This document shows, in pieces, positions 8,291 to 18,500 of a stretch of DNA of 64,000 nt (positions are counted from its first letter, which is position 1; each line of letters begins with the position of its first letter). The position numbers and the translations under genes are program-made. Source of the stretch: Acidobacteriota bacterium (GTDB taxonomy: Bacteria > Acidobacteriota > Vicinamibacteria > Vicinamibacterales > UBA2999); NCBI GenBank assembly GCA_030650395.1, contig JAUSDY010000097.1, forward strand, positions 1 through 64,000, written 5' to 3'. The notes beneath the pieces are model-generated. The model made no database searches. It worked only from the letters and a program-made list of their open reading frames with translations, and was not told the origin of the DNA.

Positions 8291-11200
8291 ATGCAGTGGC
8301 TTGCTGAAATCTGCGTCCGCCGCCCGGTCTTCGCCTGGGTCCTTGTCCTATCGCTGACCGTCGTCGGCCTGTTCGCCTTCGGGCGGCTCGGCGTCGATCG
8401 CTTTCCCAACGTCGACATTCCCACGATCTCGGTGACGACGCGGCTGCCTGGCGCCGCGCCGGAGCAAATTGAAACCGAAGTCACCGACAAGGTCGAAGAG
8501 GCAGTCAACACCATCAGCGCCATCGACACCCTGACCTCGACGTCTTCCGAGGGCATCTCGCAAGTCGTGGTGTCGTTCAAGCTCGAGAAAAACGCGGACG
8601 TCGCCGCGCAGGAAGTGCGCGACCGCATCAACCGCGTGCTCCCGCAGTTGCCGCGTACGGTGCTGCAGCCCACGGTGGAGAAGCTCGACTTTTCGGCAGC
8701 ACCCGTGATTACCGTGGCGGTGACGGCAGACAAGCCGGTCCGCGACATCACGGAGTTTGCCGATCGCGTGTTGCGCCGGCGTCTCGAGAGCTCAGACGGC
8801 GTCGGCCAGGTCGTCGTCATCGGCGGCCGCAAACGGCAGATCAACCTGTGGCTCGATGCGGCGCTGCTGCGCGCGCAGAAGCTGTCGGTCAACGACGTGG
8901 CGCGCGCGCTCCAATCGCAGAACGCCGACGTCCCTGGCGGCCGCATGGATCAGGGCGGCCAGTCGGTCACGCTCCGGACGCGGGGCCGCATCGAGACGCT
9001 CGATGGCTTCGGCGACGTGGTGTTGCGCCAGGTCGATGGCCATCCCGTCCGCCTGAGCGATGTGGCGCGCGTCGAAGACGGCATGGCCGAGCCCCGCACA
9101 CAAGCCAGCGTCAATGGCGCCGCCACCGTGCTGCTGCAGCTCCGCAAGCAGTCGGGCACCAACACCGTTGAAGTCGCCAACAACGTCAAGGCGCGGCTCA
9201 CCGAGCTCGAGGCCATCCTCCCACCCGGTTACCAGCTCCGCATCGTCCGCGACGAGGCGCAGTTCATCGAGGCCTCGATTGCCAGCGTCCAGGAGCATCT
9301 GATCGTTGGCTCGATTCTCGCGGCGATCGTGGTGTGGATTTTCCTCGGCAACTTCCGCTCGACGATGATCGCGGCGATCGCGATTCCGACCTCGATCATC
9401 GCGACCTTCTCGCTGATCTGGTATATGGGCTTCACGCTCAACATGCTGACGATGCTCGCGCTGACGCTGTCGGTCGGCATCGTGATCGACGATGCGATCG
9501 TCGTGCTCGAGAACATCTACCGGTTCATCGAGGAGAAGGGCATGCCGCCCATGCAGGCGGCGGTGGAGGCCACGAAGGAGATTGGGCTGGCGGTGATGGC
9601 CACCACGTTGTCGCTGGTGGCGATCTTTGCGCCGGTCGGCTTCATGAGCGGCATGGTGGGCAAGTTCATGCAGAGCTTCGGCCTGACGATGGCGTTTGCG
9701 GTGCTGGTCTCGCTGTTTGTCAGCTTCACGCTGACGCCGATGATGTCGGCGTACTGGCTCAAGCCGCAGCAGAAAGACCATCGCGATTCCAAGCACAACC
9801 GGTTGTTCGAGCCGCTCGATCGCGGCTACACGCGGATGCTCGAATGGGCGATGGCTCACCGTGGACTGGTCGCGATCGGCGCCGTGCTCGTGCTGCTCTC
9901 CACCGTCCCCTTGTTCTCCATCACAAAGGTCAACTTCACTCCCGAGGACGACCAGTCGCAGTTCGACGTCGCGTTGCGCGCGCCTGAAGGCACCAGCCTG
10001 GCCGCGATGGAAGTGCTCGTCAATCGCCTCGGCACGGCGGTTCGGCAGATTCCCGAGGTGGACTTCACGCTGGTCACCGTGGCCGGCGATGCTGCCGGTA
10101 CGTTGAACACCGCCACGATGCTGGTGCGGCTGCAGCCGATTGAAGACCGCGACCGCGATCAGTTCGCGGTGATGGCCGAAGTACGCGACCGCATTCTGCC
10201 GGACTACATCAAGGCGGGCATGCGCACGGCAGTGCAGGCCGGCGGCGGTCCGGGCGGGGGCGGTGGGGGCAGCATCCAGTACATGATCCAGGGCCCGGAG
10301 CTCGATCAGCTCGAGAACTACAGCAACGCGCTCCTCGAGAAGGCCCGCACGATTCCCGGCCTCGTCGACGTGGACACCACACTCAACGCGGGCAAGCCCG
10401 AGATGTCGGTCTACCTCGATCGCCCCAAAGCGTCTGACCTCGGCGTGCAGATCGCGGATGCGGCCGAAGCACTGCGACTGCTGGTGGCCGGCGATCAGGT
10501 GACGACGTATAACGAGGCCGGCGAGCAGTACGAGGTCCACCTCCGCGCGCAGGACGACAATCGCGGCACGCAGGAGGCCATCGCCGCCCTGCCCGTGCCC
10601 TCGTCGCGGTTAGGCATTGTCTCGCTCGACAACATTGCCACCTTCGCGCGCGGCGACTCGCCGGCGACCATCAGCCGCATGGGACGCCAGCGCCAGGTGA
10701 CACTGAACGCCAACATGCTGCCCGGCACCTCACAGGCAACGGCGCAGGAAGCCATTGAGGCTGCAGCCCGCGAGCTGAACATGGCGCCCGAGTACCGCGC
10801 CGACTTCGCCGGGCGCTCGCGGGAGCTCAATCGCACCGCCACAGCGTTCCTGACGGCGATCGCGCTGTCGTTCATCTTCATGTATCTGATCCTGGCAGCG
10901 CAGTTCGAATCGTGGCTCCATCCCGTGACGATCCTGCTGTCGCTGCCGCTCACGCTGCCGTTCGCGCTGCTGTCGCTCGTCATCTTTCAGCAGTCGCTCA
11001 ACATCTTTTCGGGGCTGGGATTACTGGTGCTGTTCGGCGTCGTGAAGAAGAACTCGATTCTGCAGATCGATCACGCCAACCAGCTGCGTGACAGCGGGAT
11101 GAACACGCACGATGCCGTGGTACAGGCGAGCCGCGACCGGTTGCGGCCGATCCTGATGACGACGCTGGCGTTCGTTGCCGGAATGGTGCCGCTCGTGGTC

Positions 11201-11410
11201 TCGAGCGGCGTCGGCTCGGCCACCAACCACGCCATCGGCTGGGTGGTGATCGGCGGCCAGACCATGGTGCTGTTGGTCACGTTGCTCGTGACGCCGGTCG
11301 CGTACTCGCTGTTTGACCAACTTGCCAACAAGTACAGTGCGTACCGTGCGTACCGTTCCAAGGGTGCGTACAGTGCAAGTACCGAAAGTACTGCACCGTA
11401 CGCACCCTAA
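8291..11410 (+). CDS. RND-type efflux permease (HAE1/MdtB-like)
   Basis: 1,039 residues with the duplicated RND layout: a first membrane helix (FAWVLVLSLTVVGLFAFGRLG), two large periplasmic loops and 12 membrane helices. Proton-relay motifs are present, such as LSVGIVIDDAIVVLENIYR in helix 4 and VLFGVVKKNSILQIDHANQ in the second half. It follows the adaptor gene by 5 bases and forms the pump with it. A Gly-rich loop (GGGPGGGGGGS) lies near residue 650. The last about 25 residues (KYSAYRAYRSKGAYSASTES...) are encoded by a repetitive palindromic sequence and are not typical of the family. Confidence 0.93.
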   Translation: MQWLAEICVRRPVFAWVLVLSLTVVGLFAFGRLGVDRFPNVDIPTISVTTRLPGAAPEQIETEVTDKVEEAVNTISAIDTLTSTSSEGISQVVVSFKLEKNADVAAQEVRDRINRVLPQLPRTVLQPTVEKLDFSAAPVITVAVTADKPVRDITEFADRVLRRRLESSDGVGQVVVIGGRKRQINLWLDAALLRAQKLSVNDVARALQSQNADVPGGRMDQGGQSVTLRTRGRIETLDGFGDVVLRQVDGHPVRLSDVARVEDGMAEPRTQASVNGAATVLLQLRKQSGTNTVEVANNVKARLTELEAILPPGYQLRIVRDEAQFIEASIASVQEHLIVGSILAAIVVWIFLGNFRSTMIAAIAIPTSIIATFSLIWYMGFTLNMLTMLALTLSVGIVIDDAIVVLENIYRFIEEKGMPPMQAAVEATKEIGLAVMATTLSLVAIFAPVGFMSGMVGKFMQSFGLTMAFAVLVSLFVSFTLTPMMSAYWLKPQQKDHRDSKHNRLFEPLDRGYTRMLEWAMAHRGLVAIGAVLVLLSTVPLFSITKVNFTPEDDQSQFDVALRAPEGTSLAAMEVLVNRLGTAVRQIPEVDFTLVTVAGDAAGTLNTATMLVRLQPIEDRDRDQFAVMAEVRDRILPDYIKAGMRTAVQAGGGPGGGGGGSIQYMIQGPELDQLENYSNALLEKARTIPGLVDVDTTLNAGKPEMSVYLDRPKASDLGVQIADAAEALRLLVAGDQVTTYNEAGEQYEVHLRAQDDNRGTQEAIAALPVPSSRLGIVSLDNIATFARGDSPATISRMGRQRQVTLNANMLPGTSQATAQEAIEAAARELNMAPEYRADFAGRSRELNRTATAFLTAIALSFIFMYLILAAQFESWLHPVTILLSLPLTLPFALLSLVIFQQSLNIFSGLGLLVLFGVVKKNSILQIDHANQLRDSGMNTHDAVVQASRDRLRPILMTTLAFVAGMVPLVVSSGVGSATNHAIGWVVIGGQTMVLLVTLLVTPVAYSLFDQLANKYSAYRAYRSKGAYSASTESTAPYAP
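11362..11407. terminator. hairpin inside the RND gene end, shared with a convergent gene
   Basis: GGGTGCGTAC at 11362-11371 pairs perfectly with GTACGCACCC at 11398-11407, and the stem extends imperfectly inward (AGTGCA/TGCACC). It ends exactly at the RND stop codon (11408-11410) and at the stop of the opposite metalloprotease gene (11407-11409). Preceding GTGCGTACC-like units start at about 11335. It is probably a bidirectional terminator that has become coding. Confidence 0.6.
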
Positions 11411-13968
11411 CGTGGGGGTCTTGCGAGCCAATCCTGCGGCATGTCGCCGATCGGCGCGCCCGGCGGCGCCGGTGACGCCGGAATCACCTTCTGCAGATCC
11501 GCAGTCGGACGCTCGAGGAAGCGCTTGATGTCGGCCGCCAGCAACGTGTGCGCCGCTTGATCCGAATCAGTCCTGCCAACCTCCGCGCGCATCCGCGTGG
11601 CCAGCCTCTGTAGCTTGAACGACGCGATCGCCCGCACCTGGCTGTTGGGCGCCGCGCTCGCCAGCCACATGACGCGATCGATGAGCACACGTTCTTCAGC
11701 GCGGCGCACTTCGGCTTCATACGTGCCGGACGTGGTCTGGTCGAACGTGGCCCGGACGAGCTTATCGATCACTTCACCAAGTCCCGGCAGTGATTGATCC
11801 ACAGCGTACTGCGCCACCATGCGGGCCGCGCGGTCCGGCTGCAGCATGAAGCCGATGGTGACGTCGGCGGCAATCGATGCCGGGTTGACGGGGTCAAAAG
11901 CCTCGCCCGTCGTTCTCGGGAACAGCTCGCGATGCATCCCGTAACCTGGCGGGCGGGGTGGGATGAGATCGAGTATTCGCTTCGGGATCGTCAGTTCAGA
12001 TGGCTTCAGCGTGGCCGTCAAGGCGTCGATGGCTTTGCGCTGCATTTCGCCCTTGACCCATTCGACCGGCGTCCGGGTGTCGCCGCGCATCGCGTAGACG
12101 AAGTCCTGCCCACCGATAGACGAGGCGGTGCTCTCCACCGCGTAGCGGTGATACATGTAGATCGGCACCAGCGGTTCTTCGATCATCACCGTCGCCACGC
12201 CGCTGCGAATCGTGTTTGTGCCGATCCGGTCCAGCGCGGCGCGCCGAACCTTCATCAAGCGCGTCAGCTCGTCGGTTTGATTGGCGCCGTTGGTCCACTG
12301 GTCGGCCCGCGGATGAATGTCGATGTCCTGGTTCGTGAAGTAGCGGAGATCCGCCGTCCACGCCTCGTCGAGGATCTTGGTGAGCGCCGGGGCCTCGGTC
12401 TCGCCTTTCGGGAACTCGCGGTAGCCGTAGTTGATGGCGGCCTTGTCCCAGTCGCCGATGTTCTGGTGATAAGCGCGTGACAGATCGATGCGGCCGTCTG
12501 CCTGAAGCTCGGCGAGCGCGACCGGGTAGTCCATCACCGAGATCCAGCCCTTGCTGCTGTCGTAGTAGTTGTGTCCGAGGCCAAGCGTGTGGCCGACCTC
12601 GTGCGCCGACAACTGCCGGATGCGCGCGAGCGCGGTCTCGTAGAGCACGGCCGGGCGTTCGTTGCCGTTGGCATAGGGCGACAGCAGGCCTTCGAAGATC
12701 ATGTAGTCCTGGCGGTCCCGCAGCGACCCCAGGGTCACCGTCGCCTTGATGATCTCGCCGGTGCGGGGATCCGACACCGATCCGCCCGAGCTCCAGCCGC
12801 GGGTCGAGCGATGCACCCAGTTGATCATGTTGTAGCGGATGTCCATCGGGTCGGCGCCCTCGGGCAGCACGTCGACCTTGAACCCGTTGCGGAAGCCCGC
12901 TGCTTCAAACGCCTGGTTCCACCAGGCCGCGCCTTCGATCAGCGCCTTCTTGACGTCTTCGGGCGCGCCCGAATCCACCCAGTATTGAATCGGCTTGATC
13001 GGATCGCTCGTCGCCGCGCTCGGATCTTTCTTCTGCAAGCGGTGACGGCGGATGTAGCGGAACTGCATCGGCTCGCCAATGGGCGTGCTGTAGTCGACAA
13101 ACGAGAGCCCGCCGTATCCTGCTCGCGGATCCTCCACGCGCGGTGAATAGTTGTTATCGGGCAGCTCCACAAACGACGCATGCTCGCGCAGCGTCACCGC
13201 ATCCGGCGTGGGCGTGACGCTGCCGACGCTGCCCGAGAACAAGCCGCCGCCAAATCCGCCGCCGCCCCCGCCGCCTGCGGCGCCAATCGGCGCCGGGCCC
13301 TGGGTCGGACCGCCGCCACCACCACCACCGCCGGCCGCGCCGTCGTTGACGAAGGTGAGCGTCATGTCGACTTCGGTGTTCTTCGGGAAGTTCCTGGTGT
13401 TCGGGAGAAAGAACGCGCTGCGCGTGCGATCGAGGCGGTAGTTGCCCGGCCGCAGCCGGCCCGCCGCATTCTGGACGTCACGCAGGAAGAAGTCGGTCGC
13501 ATCGACCAGCACGCGTCCGCCGGATTCTGCCGCGACCGCAAAACCCCACAGGATCGACTTCGCGAACGAATCCTCAACCGACTTGCGCTCGAGCGGGTTC
13601 TTGCTGCTCGATCGGAACGACTGGTTGGCCTGCACCATCATCACCCGCGGTCCCATTCGCTGGAACTGGACGATGCGGCCTCCGCCGCCCTGGCCGCGAT
13701 CGAGCCCGATGTCGTTCGACCCGAGGCCTGCCGAGAGGCCGGTCGAAAACAGGAAGTCGGAATCGAATCGCGAGATCTCGACGAACAACGCGCCGGTGCG
13801 CTCGTCCCAATAGAGCGGGAAGTAGCCGTCGATTTTTTTCATGCCGCTGGTGCGGTCGTCGACCGACTGCAGCGCGGCGGGTCGTTGTTGCTGCGCGGGT
13901 TGTTGGGCGGTGATGACCGGGCCCGCGAGCAAAAGGGTTCCGACGAGCAAGACTGACTGTTTGAACAT
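11407..13968 (-). CDS. secreted zinc metalloprotease, DUF5117/DUF5118 type
   Basis: 853 residues from the ATG at 13968, preceded by AGGAG; an upstream in-frame start is less likely. A signal peptide (MFKQSVLLVGTLLLAGPVITA) is followed by the long N-terminal DUF5117-like region (YFPLYWDERTGALFVEI). The catalytic motif HEVGHTLGLGH is at residues 456-466, a metzincin-like HExxHxxGxxH. A low-complexity Gly-rich linker occupies about residues 207-241. These large secreted zincins are abundant in Acidobacteriota and Bacteroidota and are thought to be proteases or peptidases of the cell envelope; substrates are not known. Tail-to-tail overlap with the RND gene is 3 bases. Confidence 0.85.
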   Translation of the reverse strand: MFKQSVLLVGTLLLAGPVITAQQPAQQQRPAALQSVDDRTSGMKKIDGYFPLYWDERTGALFVEISRFDSDFLFSTGLSAGLGSNDIGLDRGQGGGGRIVQFQRMGPRVMMVQANQSFRSSSKNPLERKSVEDSFAKSILWGFAVAAESGGRVLVDATDFFLRDVQNAAGRLRPGNYRLDRTRSAFFLPNTRNFPKNTEVDMTLTFVNDGAAGGGGGGGGPTQGPAPIGAAGGGGGGGFGGGLFSGSVGSVTPTPDAVTLREHASFVELPDNNYSPRVEDPRAGYGGLSFVDYSTPIGEPMQFRYIRRHRLQKKDPSAATSDPIKPIQYWVDSGAPEDVKKALIEGAAWWNQAFEAAGFRNGFKVDVLPEGADPMDIRYNMINWVHRSTRGWSSGGSVSDPRTGEIIKATVTLGSLRDRQDYMIFEGLLSPYANGNERPAVLYETALARIRQLSAHEVGHTLGLGHNYYDSSKGWISVMDYPVALAELQADGRIDLSRAYHQNIGDWDKAAINYGYREFPKGETEAPALTKILDEAWTADLRYFTNQDIDIHPRADQWTNGANQTDELTRLMKVRRAALDRIGTNTIRSGVATVMIEEPLVPIYMYHRYAVESTASSIGGQDFVYAMRGDTRTPVEWVKGEMQRKAIDALTATLKPSELTIPKRILDLIPPRPPGYGMHRELFPRTTGEAFDPVNPASIAADVTIGFMLQPDRAARMVAQYAVDQSLPGLGEVIDKLVRATFDQTTSGTYEAEVRRAEERVLIDRVMWLASAAPNSQVRAIASFKLQRLATRMRAEVGRTDSDQAAHTLLAADIKRFLERPTADLQKVIPASPAPPGAPIGDMPQDWLARPPR

Positions 13969-14024
13969 GACCACTCCTGGCCGCAATTCCTGCGGCGAGT
14001 GGTCATTCTACTTTCTCTTGACGC

Positions 14025-14348
14025 CTAGGCCGTCGCCTCCGAGACGTCGCGGCCGACCCGCAACCGCCTCATGCAATACACCGAGAAACAAATCACCGCG
14101 GCGTTGGCCATCAGGAACGTCGCCACGCGAACCCATGCGTGGCCAGGCTGAGGCAACGGTTGGGCCACGATCTCGCGCGCCTTTGCCGCCTGTTGTATCC
14201 ATGCCTCGGATCGGCTCTTCGGATTGCCCTTGCCGCGCGGCTCAAAGAACGACTGTCGCTGCTTCGCCATCTCGCGCGCCGCATCGTCCGGCGTCAGACG
14301 GCCGCGCTGCGTGTACTGGCTCGGGTTGACCTTGTTCTCTCTGCTCAT
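14025..14348 (-). CDS. small single-pass membrane protein, function unknown
   Basis: 107 residues. The N-terminal two thirds are polar and basic (DDAAREMAKQRQSFFEPRGK, then GNPKSRSEAWIQQAAKAREI). One hydrophobic segment near residues 76-93 (VATFLMANAAVICFSVYCM) is followed by RRLR, so the N-terminus is likely outside or the protein is tail-anchored. The gene is 11 bases downstream of the Vms1-like gene and probably in one operon with it. I do not recognise a family. Confidence 0.6.
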   Translation of the reverse strand: MSRENKVNPSQYTQRGRLTPDDAAREMAKQRQSFFEPRGKGNPKSRSEAWIQQAAKAREIVAQPLPQPGHAWVRVATFLMANAAVICFSVYCMRRLRVGRDVSEATA

Positions 14349-14359
14349 TGAATGTGCTC

Positions 14360-15517
14360 CTAGATGCGGTATCGCAACAGCGCGCCAACGCCGCCGACAT
14401 CCGCCAAAAGATTTGCGTCTTCGATGAAGCGAACCCGCGCGGCGGTTTGCTGGGCGCGGGTCACGAGCTCGTCCGACAGTTTGAGGCGGCTCTCATCGGC
14501 CGGGCCCTGCGGCGCCGACGTGTCGGCCACCACTTCGCCAGGCGCGGAGTCGTCTGGCAGGTTCTGCATTGGCTTCAGCGTTTCGGGAGAGGCGGCGATG
14601 ACGAGCTCGTCGACCTGCCCATTCTGGAGCGCGCGCATCGTCGCTTCCGTGCCCGCGACGCCGAGGCCGCCGCTCCGCCAGGCGTTCAGCATCTCTTCGA
14701 CTTTTTCGATGTCGGTCTCGGCGTCTTTGTCGCGCAGCGCGTCGAGCGACGCCTGGAGGATCTCCTGCTCTCCCGCAGTGCGATCCCATTTGGTGATGTC
14801 GACCAGTTTCTCGGTGAGCTGCTTCGGCAGCTCATTGCGGAGGATGCTGAGCGCCACTTCGTCGCCGGCGATCACGATGTGCTGCAGCTGTTCTTCCCGA
14901 ACCAGCTTGTCGAGCGTCTCGATCACTTCCTTGATGTGTTTCTCGTGCACGTTGTCGGCACGGCGCTGATAGCGCGCCTGCGACCATCCGCCCTTCGAGG
15001 TCCGCCGGGTCTTCTTGCTGGTCACCTGTTCGGTGCGCTCGGTGCTGCCGAGTCCGAACACGAAGATCTGCGCCTTATTGGTGTCGAGGATCACGGCCGC
15101 GTATCGCGGATAGGTGTCGATGAGCCGCGCCAGCGGATAGAGGTGTGGGACCGAGCCGATGAAGAGCCAGTGCTGATCGATCGGCGCGTCAACCTGGATG
15201 GCTTCGAAGAGGCCGGCGCCGGCGCTCGCAAAAATCGCGACGCCCTTGCTCGAACGGTTGACCTCATTGCCGAGGTAGGCGCGAATGCGTTCGTGGTCCT
15301 GCTCGAAGCTCTGGCGTTCGGGTGAAGCGTTGGGCAGGCCCTTCGCCCGATCGGCAAACGCTTTTCGGATGAAGGTGTCGTGGTTCTCCCGGCCGTTGTT
15401 GGCGGCAGAGAGGTCGAGGTAAAGGCTGACGACGGGAAACGGGCTGGGTTCTGCTGCGGCCAGAACTTCCAGTCGCTGACTCAAAGACTGCACGGACACG
15501 GGTATTGTCTCGGCCAT
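14360..15517 (-). CDS. Vms1/eRF1-like protein (bacterial release-factor-related family)
   Basis: 385 residues. The protein has the layout of bacterial homologues of archaeo-eukaryotic release factors: an N-terminal domain with PVVSLYLDLS, a middle domain with the loop KGGWSQARYQRR (residues 175-186), and an L7Ae-like C-terminal domain (VDELVIAASPETLKP). The GGxSQxR loop corresponds to the GGQ-type loop with which Vms1/ANKZF1 cleave peptidyl-tRNA on stalled ribosomes, and the Gln is kept. A role in ribosome rescue or tRNA cleavage is therefore plausible but not shown for the bacterial forms. It is divergent from the gene at 15566. Confidence 0.72.
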   Translation of the reverse strand: MAETIPVSVQSLSQRLEVLAAAEPSPFPVVSLYLDLSAANNGRENHDTFIRKAFADRAKGLPNASPERQSFEQDHERIRAYLGNEVNRSSKGVAIFASAGAGLFEAIQVDAPIDQHWLFIGSVPHLYPLARLIDTYPRYAAVILDTNKAQIFVFGLGSTERTEQVTSKKTRRTSKGGWSQARYQRRADNVHEKHIKEVIETLDKLVREEQLQHIVIAGDEVALSILRNELPKQLTEKLVDITKWDRTAGEQEILQASLDALRDKDAETDIEKVEEMLNAWRSGGLGVAGTEATMRALQNGQVDELVIAASPETLKPMQNLPDDSAPGEVVADTSAPQGPADESRLKLSDELVTRAQQTAARVRFIEDANLLADVGGVGALLRYRI

Positions 15518-15565
15518 ACCTCTGCCATCTGCAAGGGCGGTGCCCGAGATAGACTCGTTTCAGTT

Positions 15566-18500
15566 GTGCGGTGGCTGTTCCTTCTTGCGTATGCGTGTTC
15601 GGGACTCGCCGGGCTCATCTATGAGGTGAGCTGGACGCGCCTTCTCACCCTTTACATCGGGCACACCACCGCGGCCGCAAGCGCTGTGGTGGCGGCGTTT
15701 CTTGGCGGGCTGGCGCTCGGCGCCGGCGCGGGCGGGGCGATCGCGTCGCGGCTTTCTCCCAGGCGCAGCCTGCAGATCTATATCGCGCTCGAGCTGGCCG
15801 TCGCCGTTCTCGCATTGCTGCTTCCGATCGAGCTTTCGGCGCTCAAGCCTTTGCTGAGGTGGGCGTACGGCGATGGCGCGCCGGGCCTGCTGTTTCCAGC
15901 GGTGCGCGTGTTGTCTTGCCTGGTGATGGTGTTCGTTCCGGCGCTCGCCCTTGGCGCCACCTTTCCCATGGCCATCCGTTGGTACGCGCGTGATGCGGCC
16001 GAGCCGGCGCGGCAGAGCAGCGCGTTGTATTTCGTCAACACCGTTGGTGCGGCCGTGGGCTCACTGCTCGCGGGTTTCGTGCTCATCCCGGCGCTGGGGA
16101 TTGCGGGAACGACGCGCGTCGGGATCGCCGCCAGCGTGGTCGCGGCACTACTTGTATGGATTGTGTTGGGTAGGGGTCAGATGCCGGGCTCCGGCCCGCC
16201 TTCGCTCGCGAATACTCATGCGAGCTTCGGCGAGGTCGCGCCGAAGCGGCCTTCGGCCGCGAAGGCGGAGCTCCGGGCTCCGGGCTCCGACAAAGCCTCC
16301 AGAGGCCGGCAGCCGAATTCCGGAGCCCGGCAATCGCTCGCCATCGCCGTGCTGGGACTATCCGGCTTCGCCGCGCTGATGCACGAGATCGCGTGGACGC
16401 GCATCCTTTCTCTTGTGCTCGGTCCGACCACGTATGCTTTTGCGGCCACGCTCGCGGCGGTGATTACCGGCGTTGCTGTGGGTTCCGGGCTCGGCACATG
16501 GATCGTCGGACGCACGCGGCATCCATCGGCGTGGCTCTCGTTCACGCTGGCCGCCGCCGCGCTGACCGCGACGTGGACGTATTCGCTCGCGGGCGCGCGC
16601 ATTCCGCTGCTGGTCGCAACCGAAGTCGCGAGCGCTTCAAACCTGTTCGATCAACTACTGAGGCAGGGCAGCCTCTTGACGGTCGCACTGATCCTGCCGA
16701 CCGCGGCCTGCCTCGGTGCCGCCTTCCCGTTCGCTCTGGCGATGGTCGGCAGCAGCTTGTCCGCCGTAGCTTCAGCGGAGGCGGAGCCCGCCGAACGGTT
16801 CGGCATGGTCTACGCCGTCAACACCATTGGCGCCGTTTCGGGATCGCTCGCTGCCGGGTTCTTCTTCATTCCGCGCTTCGGTCTTCAACCCACGCTCACG
16901 GTTGTCAGCGGCTGCTTGATCGCGGCGGCTCTCGTCGTGATCGCCTGTGGGCCGCTGTCACGTAACGCTCGAGTCGCGGGGATATTGGCCGCGGCGGCCG
17001 CCGGGGCCATGATCGTGTTCAGCCCGCCGTGGGATCGAGCGCTGCTGGCGAGCGGCGTTTACATGTACGCGCCGTACGTCCCGAAGGATCTCGATCTATC
17101 GACGTTGCTCAAGGCCGGAACGCTGCTGTATTACCGCGAAGGCGCGGCAGCCACGGTGTCCGTGAAAAGACTCACCGGCACCACGACGCTCGCGGTCGAC
17201 GGCAAGGTCGACGCCTCGAACCGCAGCGACATGCTGACGCAGAAGATGGTGGCGCACCTGCCGCTGTTGCTGCACGACAACCCGCGCGAGGTGATGATCG
17301 TCGGGCTCGGCAGCGGCGCGACGGTCGGCTCAGCTCTGCGCCATCCAATTACGCGCGCCGACGTGCTCGAGATCTCGCCCGAGGTCGTGGCGGCGTCGCA
17401 GTTCTTCGTCGCCGAAAACTACCACGCGCTGGAGGACCCGCGCACCAACTTGATCGTCGGCGACGGCCGATCGCATCTGCTGCTGACCAACCGCACCTAC
17501 GACGTCATCATTTCCGAGCCGTCGAATCCCTGGATCGCCGGCGTAGCGGCGCTCTTCACGCGCGAATTCTTCAGCGGCGCGCGCGACCGGCTCGCCGCCG
17601 GCGGCATCATGTGCCAGTGGGCCAACGCCTACAACATCAGCGACGCCGACCTCCGGTCGATTGCCGCTACCTTCAAGTCGGTGTTTCCGAACGGCAGCGT
17701 GTGGCTGGTGGGCGGAGACGACGTGCTGTTCGTCGGTTCGGAGGCGCCGATCGAGGCGAGGCTCGCCAACATCGAGCGAAATTGGAACAGGCCGGGCGTG
17801 GCCGGCGACCTTGCCAAGGTGTCGGTGCTCGATACCTTCTCGATCCTGTCGCTCTACATGGGCGGGCCGGCAGAGCTCGATAGCTATTCGCAGGGTGCCC
17901 GCACGTTCTCCGACGATCGCATGACGCTCGAGTTCTCGGCGCCGCGCGAGCTGCATCGCCGCAGCGGCGGCGAGAATGCCGCGACGCTCGGAACGCTGCT
18001 GGGCAAGGAAGGCGGGCCCGAGGTGGTCCGGCAGGTCAGGGCCACTGCCGGTGCCGTTGAATGGCGTCACCGCGCACAGATGATGGCCAAGGCCGACGTG
18101 CACGGGGCGGCTTACGATGATTACGTGCGCGCGCTCACCATCGACCCGGCCGATCGCGACACGCTCGAGGGCTTTGTGAAAACGGCGATGGTGTCGCGCC
18201 GGAGCGCGGATGCGTTGGCATGGATCAAGTCACTGGCCGCGGCCCGACCGCCATCGGCGGATGTCTCGGTTGCCGTCTCGAAGCTGCTGGCGTCGATCGA
18301 GTCACGGCCGGACGCACTGGCAGCGGCGCACGAAGCGACCCTCGTCATGCCGCTTCAGCCAGCCGCCTTGGAGCAGCTCGCCTCCCTTCACGCCGACGCC
18401 GGCGATACCGTGCAGCTCGATGCCGTGGTGGCGCGCCTGCGGCAGGCTGCACCGAATCGGCCGGGCACCGAGTTCTACGCGGCGGTCGCTGCATTTCTTC

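Noticed and set aside
8792-10540. A 582-codon - strand frame opposite the RND pump
   Set aside because: Composition is typical of antisense shadows; the RND gene is intact and recognised along its full length.
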